Part shown: positions 47,000 to 55,670 of the stretch, in pieces
Numbering within the stretch: the first letter of the stretch is position 1
How the letters are laid out: every line of letters starts with the position of its first letter
NCBI GenBank assembly: GCA_947372465.1
Contig: CANBTT010000003.1
Span: 1 to 64,000 of the forward strand
Length of the DNA: 64,000 nt
DNA from: Burkholderiales bacterium
GTDB taxonomy: Bacteria > Pseudomonadota > Gammaproteobacteria > Burkholderiales > Burkholderiaceae_C
Reading direction: 5' to 3'
The notes under the pieces: generated by a model
Seen by the model: only the letters and a program-made list of their open reading frames with translations
Database searches by the model: none
What the model was told of the DNA's origin: nothing
Translations under genes and position numbers: made by a program

Positions 47000-48222
47000 T
47001 TTGCTTTATTGTGTCGATAGAGTTCTAAAAATTTTGCAATTCGATTGATGGCAACCCTTAAATCATCCTCATGGGGCAAAAAGACAATGCGGAAATGATC
47101 CGTGCGCGGCCAATTGAAACCAGAGCCTTGAACCAACAAGACTTTGGTCTCTTGAAGCATCTCGTTGATAAAGTCCTGATCGTTTTCAATCGGATACATT
47201 TTGGGATCCAATTTTGGAAACATGTACAAAGCTGCACTGGGCTTGACACAAGTCACACCCGGTATTGCCGTAATGAGTTCATATGCCAAATCTCTTTGCC
47301 GCTTTAAGCGTCCACCCTCTTTGACCAAGTCCTGAATGCTTTGATAACCACCCAAAGCCGTTTGAATCGCCCATTGGCCTGGCACATTGGCACACAAACG
47401 CATAGAGGAGAGCATGTTCAAGCCCTCGATGTAATCTTTGGCTGATTTTTTGTCCCCAGAGACGACCATCCAGCCAGCACGGTAGCCACAAGAGCGATAG
47501 CTTTTTGACAGTGAATTGAATGTCAAAGTCAAAACGTCATCCGACAAAGACCCCATCGCAGTGTGTTTGACGTCATCGTACAAAACTTTGTCATACACTT
47601 CGTCGGCAAAGATCACCAAATCATGCTCTCTGGCCAACGCAATGATGCCCAGTAGCAGCTCATTGGAGTAAAGTGCACCCGTTGGGTTGTTGGGATTGAT
47701 GACCACAATGCCTTTGGTATTGGGCGTGATCTTGGCCCGGATGTCTTTCAAGTCAGGCATCCAACCATTCTCTTCATCGCACATGTAATGAACAGGCGTC
47801 CCCCCTGACAAACTCACCGCAGCAGTCCACAGTGGATAGTCAGGCGCAGGCAGAAGCATCTCGTCACCATCATTGAGCAAGGCATTGGTTGCCATGACAA
47901 TCAACTCACTCGCGCCATTGCCCAAGTAAATGTCATCGAGCAAGACACCCGAAATGCCCTGCTGCTGGGTGTAGTGCATGACGGCTTTTCTGGCCGCAAA
48001 AATACCCTTGCTGTCTGAGTAAGCAGCAGCATTGGGCAAATTTCGGATCATGTCTTGCTGGATCTCCTCAGGGGCATCGAACCCAAAAACAGCCAAATTG
48101 CCGATGTTGAGTTTGATGATTTTGTGCCCCTCCTCCTCCATTTGACGTGCACGGTCAAGCACAGGACCTCGGATGTCATAACAGACATTGGCCAACTTAT
48201 TGGATTTGTATACAGCTTTCAA
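46996..48222 (-). CDS. alaA: Alanine aminotransferase, AlaA type
   Basis: This 408-aa class I PLP aminotransferase makes alanine from pyruvate and glutamate. The PLP Lys lies in FNSLSKSYRSCGYRAGW. The N-terminal IIKLNIGNLAVFGFDAPEE is typical of the AlaA/YfbQ group. The start codon is TTG, preceded at 5 bp by AGGAGG; no ATG fits. It heads the threonine operon here. Confidence 0.92.
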   Translation of the reverse strand: MKAVYKSNKLANVCYDIRGPVLDRARQMEEEGHKIIKLNIGNLAVFGFDAPEEIQQDMIRNLPNAAAYSDSKGIFAARKAVMHYTQQQGISGVLLDDIYLGNGASELIVMATNALLNDGDEMLLPAPDYPLWTAAVSLSGGTPVHYMCDEENGWMPDLKDIRAKITPNTKGIVVINPNNPTGALYSNELLLGIIALAREHDLVIFADEVYDKVLYDDVKHTAMGSLSDDVLTLTFNSLSKSYRSCGYRAGWMVVSGDKKSAKDYIEGLNMLSSMRLCANVPGQWAIQTALGGYQSIQDLVKEGGRLKRQRDLAYELITAIPGVTCVKPSAALYMFPKLDPKMYPIENDQDFINEMLQETKVLLVQGSGFNWPRTDHFRIVFLPHEDDLRVAINRIAKFLELYRHNKAK

Positions 48223-48298
48223 AGTCCCTCCTTTGGGGTCTTTTGTGATGAAAACCTATAATTTGAACACATAATTGCCCTCTTTAGCTCAAAACACC

Positions 48299-48688
48299 AT
48301 GAAACTTCAACCCGACCAAATGGACGTGCAAGCCGTGACGGCGTATTCCAAGGACTGGATCGCGATCAATGGTGAAAAACACTTTGAAACCCTGCTCATC
48401 AGCTCTGAAGGCCAAAGAGATCCCTTTGGCTTGCTAGAACCCGAACAGCTAACGACCTTGCATTTGGAGCAGTTGATTGAATTGAAGGACAAAGGCATCG
48501 AGCTCGTTATTTTAGGAAGTGGTCAAAAATTGCGATTTATGCCAAAACAATGGCTGGTCGCCTTCAACAACGCCAAGCTGGGCTTTGAGACCATGGACAC
48601 GCCAGCGGCCTGCAGAACTTATAACATCCTGGCGGGTGAAGGTCGAAAGGTGGCGGCACTCTTGCTGATCGAGCCGCCAAAGGCATGA
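48299..48688 (+). CDS. Mth938-like domain protein
   Basis: This 129-aa protein belongs to the Mth938/NDUFAF3/DUF498 fold family. It has the core block ELVILGSGQKLRFMP and later MDTPAACRTYNILAGEGRKVAALLL, typical of the family. Mitochondrial relatives assist complex I assembly; the bacterial role is not established. The ATG at 48299 matches the family start. It is divergent from alaA. Confidence 0.85.
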   Translation: MKLQPDQMDVQAVTAYSKDWIAINGEKHFETLLISSEGQRDPFGLLEPEQLTTLHLEQLIELKDKGIELVILGSGQKLRFMPKQWLVAFNNAKLGFETMDTPAACRTYNILAGEGRKVAALLLIEPPKA

Positions 48689-48897
48689 CCCGGGCTCAAA
48701 CACACAAAATACAAGGGTTTACCCTGATTACCCGCTGATTTCAATGCCCATCTGAGCCCATGAAATCCTCAAACGGCATGTCGATCGTGAGCATTTAAAT
48801 AAGAGTTTCAGGGCTACCTCAATGGGGATTTTCAAGCTAAAATAGGGGGTTGCCGTTTTTTAAAGCGGCCCCTTTGTTACATTGGACAAGTAGATCT

Positions 48898-49386
48898 ATG
48901 GCGATTGTTATAAACAAACCCCTTCCCGAATTTGAAGCAAACGCCACCGGGGGCGTGAAGGTAACAAATCACACCCATGTGGGTAAAACCGTGGTTCTTT
49001 ATTTTTATCCAAAGGATAATACCCCAGGTTGCACCACAGAGGCGATGCAATTCAGGGATAAATACAAAGACTTTACAAAGGCTGGCGCTGTTGTTTTTGG
49101 CGTGTCCAGAGACAACATGAAGTCTCACGACGACTTCAAAACAAAATTAGAACTCCCCTTTGAGCTCATTGCTGACACAGAAGAAAAAATGTGTCACATG
49201 TTTGGGGTTGTAAAAAACAAGATCATGTATGGCAAAAAAGTCAAAGGCATTGAAAGAAGCACCTTTTTGATCGGCGCTGATGGCCTATTGAAAGAAGAGT
49301 GGCGCGGGCTGAAAGTACCAGGGCATGTCGACGAAGTCCTAAAAGCTGTCAAAGCCCTAAAAAAACCCGCAACGGCCGCCGCTTAA
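48898..49386 (+). CDS. bcp: Thioredoxin-dependent peroxiredoxin (Bcp/PrxQ)
   Basis: This 162-aa peroxiredoxin reduces H2O2 and organic peroxides. The peroxidatic Cys is Cys45 in YPKDNTPGCTTEAM. The position of the usual Bcp resolving Cys (residue 50) is Met, so this may work as a 1-Cys or atypical enzyme; a further Cys occurs in KMCHMFGV. The ATG at 48898 gives the normal family start MAIVINKPLPEFEA. A terminator lies 93 bp downstream. Confidence 0.92.
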   Translation: MAIVINKPLPEFEANATGGVKVTNHTHVGKTVVLYFYPKDNTPGCTTEAMQFRDKYKDFTKAGAVVFGVSRDNMKSHDDFKTKLELPFELIADTEEKMCHMFGVVKNKIMYGKKVKGIERSTFLIGADGLLKEEWRGLKVPGHVDEVLKAVKALKKPATAAA

Positions 49387-49478
49387 ATCACAAATATTGT
49401 CATGTGATTGGGTTATGATGTTTTCATGAACATGGGTCAATTGTTTTATTCACTTTTGGGCTTGAAGTCCTTTGATAC

Positions 49479-49507
49479 AGCCGCCTGGTTCACTTGGCGG
49501 CTTTTTC
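49479..49507 (+). terminator. Rho-independent terminator between bcp and phoH
   Basis: Stem AGCCGCC/GGCGGCT with a 10-nt loop is followed by a T-run. It separates bcp from the PhoH-family gene. Confidence 0.85.
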
Positions 49508-49601
49508 ATTTGCCTCCTTGATTTTTAAATTGCCCCTTAGAGTTACCAAAAACTGCTTTTCCTTTTTTTTAATCGTCCATCAACACTTTCATAACAAGCA
49601 C

Positions 49602-51269
49602 ATGCCACTGCCACCCGCTCCATCCAAACGCGCCAGCCTCTTAGGACAAGAAGTCTTTGAATCCCCAAGCAGTGCAAAACCATTCAAAAAACAAAGCGCT
49701 CCGATCAGCTCACCCCCCACCCGTGAAAAGCCGCTGCTCCCCAAGGCACAAGATCCTGAGCGCAATGAGACGCCTCTTGACAAAGACCATGAGCAACTCA
49801 AAAACTACCGTACAAGCAAAGTAGATCACGAAAAGACAGCGCCCTCGCCCAAGCCCAGGGCCACAAAGAAAAGCTCCTCTGGTTTGAGCAAATTGTTCGT
49901 TCTTGATACCAATGTGCTCATGCACGACCCCATGTGTCTCTTTAGGTTTGAAGAGCATGACATCTTCTTGCCGATGATCGTCCTCGAAGAGCTTGATGGA
50001 CACAAAAAAGGCATGACAGAGGTTGCCCGCAATGCTCGCCAAACCAGCAGATCCTTGGATGCGTTGGCCGCCTCCAACGAGGCTGAGATGACCAAGGGCC
50101 TATTGCTCAACAGCACGGGACACAAACATGTCAGTGGCAAATTGTTCTTCCAAACCGAGCCCCTCGACATCAGCTTGCCCATCAGCCTTCCTCAAGGAAA
50201 AGCGGACAATCAAATCCTAGGTGTTGTTCAAGCTCTCAAGGACAAGCACCGCTCAAGAGAAGTCGTCTTGGTGTCCAAAGACATCAACATGCGCGTGAAG
50301 GCCAGAGCCTTGGGTCTCGCCGCAGAGGACTACCAAAATGATAAAACGCTAGAGGATGGCGATCTTTTGTACAGTGGCTGGCTGTCTTTGCCATCAGACT
50401 TTTGGGTCAAAAACGGCAAGACAGTGGAGAGCTGGCAATCGGGCAGTCACACCTACTACCGCATCAGTGGTCCCATTGTGCCCAGCCTACACATCAACCA
50501 ATTTGTCTATTTTGAGTCACCCGGAGAGCCCAGCCTCTACGCGCGAGTGACAGAAATTAGAGGTAAAACAGCCGTCTTTAAAACACTCAAAGATTTCAAT
50601 CACTTAAAAAATGCCATCTGGGGAGTCACGGCTAGAAACAGAGAACAAAATTTTGCGCTCAATTTACTCCTTGACCCAGAAATTGATTTTGTAACACTCA
50701 CGGGTACAGCCGGAACAGGAAAAACCTTGCTCGCCTTGGCCTCCGGACTCACCCAAGTTCTAGACGAGAGACGTTATAGCGAAATCATCATGACACGGGC
50801 CACGGTCAGTGTGGGCGAAGACATTGGCTTTCTCCCCGGCACTGAGGAGGAAAAAATGGGCCCCTGGATGGGCGCGCTCGATGACAATTTAGAAGTTCTT
50901 GCAAAAACAGACACGGGTGCAGGCGAATGGGGCAGGGCTGCAACCAATGAACTCATTCGCAGCAAAATCAAAATTAAAAGCTTGAACTTCATGCGAGGCC
51001 GAACTTTCCTCAACAAATATGTGATCATCGATGAGGCGCAAAACTTAACGCCAAAACAAATGAAAACCTTGATCACTCGAGCAGGTCCGGGAACAAAAAT
51101 CGTTTGTATGGGCAACTTGGCTCAAATAGACACCCCATATTTAACAGAAGGGTCGTCAGGTTTGACCTACGCAGTGGATAAATTCAAAGGATGGCCTCAC
51201 AGCGGTCACATCACTTTGGCCAGAGGCGAGCGCTCAAGGCTTGCTGATTTTGCGAGCGACGCACTTTAA
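49602..51269 (+). CDS. PIN-domain PhoH-family ATPase
   Basis: This is a 555-aa two-domain protein. An N-terminal disordered, Pro/Lys/Ser-rich tail of about 90 residues is followed by a PIN ribonuclease domain (LFVLDTNVLMHDP near residue 96). The C-terminal PhoH P-loop ATPase has GTAGTGKTLLALASG near residue 367 and Walker B YVIIDEAQNLTP. Such PhoH2/YlaK-type proteins are proposed RNA helicase-ribonucleases. The ATG at 49602 is preferred; an upstream frame crosses the terminator. It ends before a bidirectional terminator. Confidence 0.9.
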   Translation: MPLPPAPSKRASLLGQEVFESPSSAKPFKKQSAPISSPPTREKPLLPKAQDPERNETPLDKDHEQLKNYRTSKVDHEKTAPSPKPRATKKSSSGLSKLFVLDTNVLMHDPMCLFRFEEHDIFLPMIVLEELDGHKKGMTEVARNARQTSRSLDALAASNEAEMTKGLLLNSTGHKHVSGKLFFQTEPLDISLPISLPQGKADNQILGVVQALKDKHRSREVVLVSKDINMRVKARALGLAAEDYQNDKTLEDGDLLYSGWLSLPSDFWVKNGKTVESWQSGSHTYYRISGPIVPSLHINQFVYFESPGEPSLYARVTEIRGKTAVFKTLKDFNHLKNAIWGVTARNREQNFALNLLLDPEIDFVTLTGTAGTGKTLLALASGLTQVLDERRYSEIIMTRATVSVGEDIGFLPGTEEEKMGPWMGALDDNLEVLAKTDTGAGEWGRAATNELIRSKIKIKSLNFMRGRTFLNKYVIIDEAQNLTPKQMKTLITRAGPGTKIVCMGNLAQIDTPYLTEGSSGLTYAVDKFKGWPHSGHITLARGERSRLADFASDAL

Positions 51270-51297
51270 TCAAAGCGGCCGTGTGCACGCCACATTG

Positions 51298-51331
51298 AAA
51301 AAGCAACGAGATCAGCTCTCGTTGCTTTTTT
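51298..51331. terminator. Bidirectional terminator
   Basis: Stem AAAAAGCAACGAGA/TCTCGTTGCTTTTT with a 5-nt loop has A- and T-runs on both sides. It serves the PhoH gene on plus and the long Bug-receptor operon on minus. Confidence 0.93.
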
Positions 51332-51336
51332 GTTCT

Positions 51337-52296
51337 TTACTCTAACTTCGCGCCAGAAGACTTCACAATGAGTGCCGCATTTTGCCAATCATTGAGCAAA
51401 ATTTGCTGAAACTCTTCAGGTGTTGCTGTTTGAACCTCAAGACCCAGCTTAATGAGTCGATCTTGAACCACAGGGTCGGCCAAGACTTTGATCATCGCTC
51501 GATTGATTTTCTCAACCTCAACTTTTGACATATTGGCAGCAGCCAGCAAGCCCATCCAAGAATCAAAATGAAACCCTGGCAAACCAGACTCGGCAACGGT
51601 TGGGATTTCAGGTAAAAATTTGGATCTCAACTTGCCGGTATAAGCCAACAATTTGATTCGCGCATCTTGGCGAAAACCCACCAAACCAATCGTCGCTGAA
51701 GTCACACCTTGAACCCGATTGGCCAGCACTTCATTGACAGCGTCTCCCGTAGACTTCATCGGAATGTGTTGCATCTCGATGCCAGCTCTGGACAAAAATG
51801 AAGCCATCCCAAGATGGGATGCACTCCCATTGCCAGCAGACGCATAGTTGTACTCTTTTGGCTTGGCCTTGAGCACACGAATGTAATCTTTAAGCGTGTT
51901 GGCACCCAATGAGCTTGGCGCACCAATCACGTAACCCGAATAGCCGATCAAAGAGACCGGGGAAAAATCTTTGATCGGATCATAGGGGAGCTTTTCGTAC
52001 AAATGTCCTGCAAGCGTATGACTTGCAGCAGACAAAATGAGCGTCGATCCATCAGGAGACGACTTGGCCACAAAATTTGTTCCAATGGTCCCCCCAGCTC
52101 CCGCCTTGTTCTCAATGATCACAGTGGCATCCAAGAGTGTGCCCAGCTCATTGTTAAAGGTCCTTGCAACCGTATCTTGAACTGCACCAGGCCCAAAGGG
52201 CACAATCAGTTTGATTACTTTTTGGGCCATTGCGCTTGCGCTCAAAAAGACAAAAGAGAACAGCGCTAAGTATCTTAAAAACTTGGTATGCATCAT
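51337..52296 (-). CDS. Bug/TctC-family periplasmic receptor (2)
   Basis: This is a 319-aa secreted receptor with signal peptide ending near AMA-QK, then KVIKLIVPFGPGAVQDTVAR. The YNYASAGNGSASHLG block is typical. It is the last gene of the minus-strand operon, 7 bp after the M20 amidohydrolase and just before the bidirectional terminator. The ligand is unknown. It lacks the usual PxxPI opening and has KVIK instead, a small departure from the family pattern. Confidence 0.88.
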   Translation of the reverse strand: MMHTKFLRYLALFSFVFLSASAMAQKVIKLIVPFGPGAVQDTVARTFNNELGTLLDATVIIENKAGAGGTIGTNFVAKSSPDGSTLILSAASHTLAGHLYEKLPYDPIKDFSPVSLIGYSGYVIGAPSSLGANTLKDYIRVLKAKPKEYNYASAGNGSASHLGMASFLSRAGIEMQHIPMKSTGDAVNEVLANRVQGVTSATIGLVGFRQDARIKLLAYTGKLRSKFLPEIPTVAESGLPGFHFDSWMGLLAAANMSKVEVEKINRAMIKVLADPVVQDRLIKLGLEVQTATPEEFQQILLNDWQNAALIVKSSGAKLE

Positions 52297-52303
52297 TTTT
52301 TCC

Positions 52304-53494
52304 TTAAAGACTTAACCACTTTTGTGCCAATTTAACAAAATAACTGGCGCCAATAGGAATGATTTCATCATTGAAATCAAAGGACGTGTTGTGAATAATA
52401 CAAGGCCCTGGGCCATGGTCTGGCATGCGATGATCCCCATCCCCATTGCCAATGAAGGCATAGCACCCTGGCTTGACTTTCAGCATGTGTGCAAAATCCT
52501 CAGCGCTCATGATGGCAGGAAATTGATCGTTGACTGCATTATCACCCACAATCTCACGCATGACTTGGGCTGCAAACTGAGCTTCTTTCTCGTGATTGAC
52601 AACTGGCGGTGACGCACGAATAAAACTCACCTCTGCCAAGCACCCGTGGGCTTGCGCAATGCCATTCGCAAGTCGATTCAACCCACGCTCCAACAGATCA
52701 GTGGCGTTGTCAGAAAATGTTCTGATCGTGCCACCAACAAAAGCCAAATCCGGAATGACATTGGGTGCGCCAGAGCCTTGTATTTGAGTCACAGCCAAAA
52801 GAGCACGCTCATTTGAGTTGATCACTTTGGCCACCAAGGACTGCAACTGCTGCGCCAAGTCAATCACTGCGGCCACTGGGTCAACGCCTGTGTGTGGCAA
52901 GGAGGCGTGAGTGCCCTGGCCTTTTATGGTGACGCGCCAAGTGTTGCTTGAGGCCATGAGTGCGCCATGATTGAGTGCAAAGTGCCCCACGTTTCCAATG
53001 GAAAAATTATGCAGAGCAAACACAGCTTCACACGGAAAACGATCAAACAACCCCTCTTCAATCATTTTTTTGGCGCCGGCTTTCCCCATTTCTTCAGCCG
53101 GTTGAAAAATAAAATGAACGGTGCCGTCAAATTGACCGTTTTTGGACAAATGCCACGCTGCTGCCAAAAGCATGGTGGTATGCCCATCGTGTCCGCAAGC
53201 ATGCATTTTGCCTGGATGGATGCTTTTGTGAGGGAAGTGGTTGTCTTCTTGTAGCGGCAAAGCATCCAAGTCTGCCCGCAATCCAAGCGAACGTGTGCTC
53301 TCCCCTCTTTTGAGTACCCCCACCACACCTGTACCAGCAACACCCGTATGAACTGTCAGACCCCACTCTTTTAGAAGTCGCGCAACAATTTCTGAGGTTC
53401 TGTGCTCCTCAAATCCCAGCTCAGGGTGCGCATGAATATCGCGGCGCAAATCAACAAATCGAGAAACGTCTAAAAAACTGTCAACAATGTTCAT
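52304..53494 (-). CDS. M20-family amidohydrolase
   Basis: This 396-aa di-metal hydrolase belongs to the hippurate/N-acyl-amino-acid/IAA-amino-acid hydrolase group. Metal ligands lie in KMHACGHDGHTTMLL, QPAEEMGKAGAKK and PAIMSAEDFAHML. The ATG at 53494 gives the standard start (FVDLRRDIHAHPELGFEEHRT). It lies between two Bug receptor genes, so the substrate could be an imported acyl-amide. Confidence 0.9.
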   Translation of the reverse strand: MNIVDSFLDVSRFVDLRRDIHAHPELGFEEHRTSEIVARLLKEWGLTVHTGVAGTGVVGVLKRGESTRSLGLRADLDALPLQEDNHFPHKSIHPGKMHACGHDGHTTMLLAAAWHLSKNGQFDGTVHFIFQPAEEMGKAGAKKMIEEGLFDRFPCEAVFALHNFSIGNVGHFALNHGALMASSNTWRVTIKGQGTHASLPHTGVDPVAAVIDLAQQLQSLVAKVINSNERALLAVTQIQGSGAPNVIPDLAFVGGTIRTFSDNATDLLERGLNRLANGIAQAHGCLAEVSFIRASPPVVNHEKEAQFAAQVMREIVGDNAVNDQFPAIMSAEDFAHMLKVKPGCYAFIGNGDGDHRMPDHGPGPCIIHNTSFDFNDEIIPIGASYFVKLAQKWLSL

Positions 53495-53607
53495 AAAACA
53501 CCAGTCCTTGCCCAAAGCATCAAGTGCCTTAATTGTTAAAATTACAAAATTGCCTGAATCCGTCCAATCATCACGAACCTCAATCCCATGCACTCCTTAA
53601 GTGCTTT

Positions 53608-54642
53608 TTAATCCGATTGAATTTTCGCGTCGTTGATGAGTTTCCCATACAACTTCAAATCCGCCTGAATTTGGTGCGTAAACTCTTGTGGAGTGCTCCC
53701 CACAATTTCATTCCCACCGTCTTCCACCAGTCTTTTGATCACATTGGGCAACTTCAAGGCCTTTAAGACCTCCAAATTCAGTCGATTCACTACAGCAAGA
53801 TCCGTTCCTGCTGGCGCCAATAGACCTTGGAATTGGGAAATATCGTATCCGTCATACCCCATCTCTGCAAGGGTCGGTAAGTTGGGCAATGCTTTGCTGC
53901 GCTTGTTGCTAGAGACTGCAAATGCCCTCAGCTTTCCCGCCTTGATCAATGGTGTTGCTGTTACCAGTGGTTCGAAGGTAAAGGACAGCTGACCACCCAA
54001 TAGGTCTGCCAATGCGGGGGCAGCCCCCTTATAAGGGACATGCGTCATCTCTACTTTGGCAAGCAAACCCAAAAGCTCACCAGCCAAATGCCCTCCGCCT
54101 CCAATGCCCGTAGAACCGTAACTCACGGCCTTGGGATTTTTTTTCGCCTCAGACAAAAGTTCGCTCAAATTTTTAATGGCAGATGCAACAGGAACCACAA
54201 CTGCGTATTGATAGCTGATGACCAGGCTGATGGGTGAAAAATCTTTGAGGGGGTCAAAGGGAGACTTTTTGTACAACACAGGGTTGACAACCAAGGGGCC
54301 ACTGGCTGTGAGCAATAACGTATAGCCATCGGGTGCAGCCTTGGCCACAAACTCTGAACCTATGTTGCCATTGGCGCCCGGCTTGTTGTCAACAATCACC
54401 GTTTGACTCAAGCTTTGTGAAATACTTTGCGCCAAGAGCCTGGCCGTGATGTCTGCTGCGCCTCCCGCCACATATGGAACAACCATCTTGATCGGCTTAT
54501 CGGGATAGTCCTTTTTATCGTCCGCATGGCTCAAGGAGCACGCTGCAAACAGCGCAATGGGCGCAATGCCTACAAATTTAAGAATTGCCAGGCACGTATC
54601 AAAACAAAATTTTCTGTTTGGATGATTCGATAAACACTTCAT
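53608..54642 (-). CDS. Bug/TctC-family periplasmic receptor (3)
   Basis: This receptor is 344 aa from the ATG at 54642, chosen because AAGGGAG lies 7 bp upstream. The signal region is long, with a hydrophobic core near residues 18-33 (FVGIAPIALFAACS). A lipobox-like FAAC suggests that it could be a lipoprotein, unlike its siblings. The body shows YPDKPIKMVVPYVAGG and VSYGSTGIGGGGHLAG. It follows receptor 4 by 53 bp. Confidence 0.86.
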   Translation of the reverse strand: MKCLSNHPNRKFCFDTCLAILKFVGIAPIALFAACSLSHADDKKDYPDKPIKMVVPYVAGGAADITARLLAQSISQSLSQTVIVDNKPGANGNIGSEFVAKAAPDGYTLLLTASGPLVVNPVLYKKSPFDPLKDFSPISLVISYQYAVVVPVASAIKNLSELLSEAKKNPKAVSYGSTGIGGGGHLAGELLGLLAKVEMTHVPYKGAAPALADLLGGQLSFTFEPLVTATPLIKAGKLRAFAVSSNKRSKALPNLPTLAEMGYDGYDISQFQGLLAPAGTDLAVVNRLNLEVLKALKLPNVIKRLVEDGGNEIVGSTPQEFTHQIQADLKLYGKLINDAKIQSD

Positions 54643-54695
54643 TTCGTTCTCCCTTAAAACCATAAAGATGACTGCCATCATCTCACTCAAAAAAA

Positions 54696-55661
54696 TCATT
54701 GCGCTTGAATTTTCACCAATTTCATCATCTTTCCCCAGTAAGCCAATTGATCAACAATATATTTACTGAACTCCTCAGTGGAGTGTGTTGGCTGCACTTC
54801 AAAACCGAGCTTGCTTAACTTATCAATCGTATCCTTTTCAGCCAAAATTTGCCGCGTCACCAAGGCCAGTTTTTCTGCGATAGCAGGAGACAAATTGGCT
54901 GGGCCAAATAAACCGTTCCAAGCGTTCAAATCAAACCCAGGAATGGTCTCAGAAAAGGACGGAACTTCTGGCATAAGCGTAGAACGTTTTAGGTTCGTCA
55001 CACCCAAAGCATTGACCATCCCATTTTGTATGTAAGGCAATGAAACTGCAAAATCAACGACATAAAAATCCAAATGACCCGCCAGCAAATCGTTCATGGC
55101 TTGTGGAGCAGATTTGTAGGGGGTGTTGATCAACTCTACATTGGCCAACTTCCCAATGGCCTCCCCCGCCAACATTGATGTCGCGTTGGGCGAGGCAAAG
55201 GACAATTTACCCGGATTTAACTTGGCATGCTCAATCAAATCCTTCAAACTTTTCACATTTGAAGTCGCCTTGCTGACCAAAACAAAAGGCATGACGCCAG
55301 TTCTCGCAATGGGCGTAAAGTCTTTCACCGGATCGTATCGAAGGCTTTTAAAGAGCCAAGGATTGGCCGAGTGTGACGTAGCAGTTGTGATCAAAAGTGT
55401 GTATCCATCAGCTGGCGCTTTGGCCACGTACTCAACGCCAATCAATGCATTCGCTCCTGCCTTGTTATCGACAACCACTGCTTGTTTTAATTTATCGCTC
55501 AAACGCTGAGCAATGACTCTTGCAATAGCGTCTGTGCCACTTCCTGCAGCAAATGGCACGACCACCGTGATGGGTTTGTCCGGAAAATTCTGCGCATTGG
55601 CTGTGTGCAAATAAACTAACAAAAACACAAGACGTGCTAAAAAAGAATATGGTTTCATCAT
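54696..55661 (-). CDS. Bug/TctC-family periplasmic receptor (4)
   Basis: This is a 321-aa secreted receptor with signal peptide ending near ANA-QN, then FPDKPITVVVPFAAGSGTDA. The block LSFASPNATSMLAGE is in the usual place. It is 9 bp downstream of the MmgE/PrpD gene, a close link that suggests the PrpD-like enzyme acts on its ligand. Confidence 0.88.
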   Translation of the reverse strand: MMKPYSFLARLVFLLVYLHTANAQNFPDKPITVVVPFAAGSGTDAIARVIAQRLSDKLKQAVVVDNKAGANALIGVEYVAKAPADGYTLLITTATSHSANPWLFKSLRYDPVKDFTPIARTGVMPFVLVSKATSNVKSLKDLIEHAKLNPGKLSFASPNATSMLAGEAIGKLANVELINTPYKSAPQAMNDLLAGHLDFYVVDFAVSLPYIQNGMVNALGVTNLKRSTLMPEVPSFSETIPGFDLNAWNGLFGPANLSPAIAEKLALVTRQILAEKDTIDKLSKLGFEVQPTHSTEEFSKYIVDQLAYWGKMMKLVKIQAQ

Positions 55662-55670
55662 TTAAGCCCT

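Noticed and set aside
49426-49521. 31-codon plus-strand frame from ATG between bcp and phoH
   Set aside because: It runs through the bcp terminator hairpin, so it is not a credible gene.
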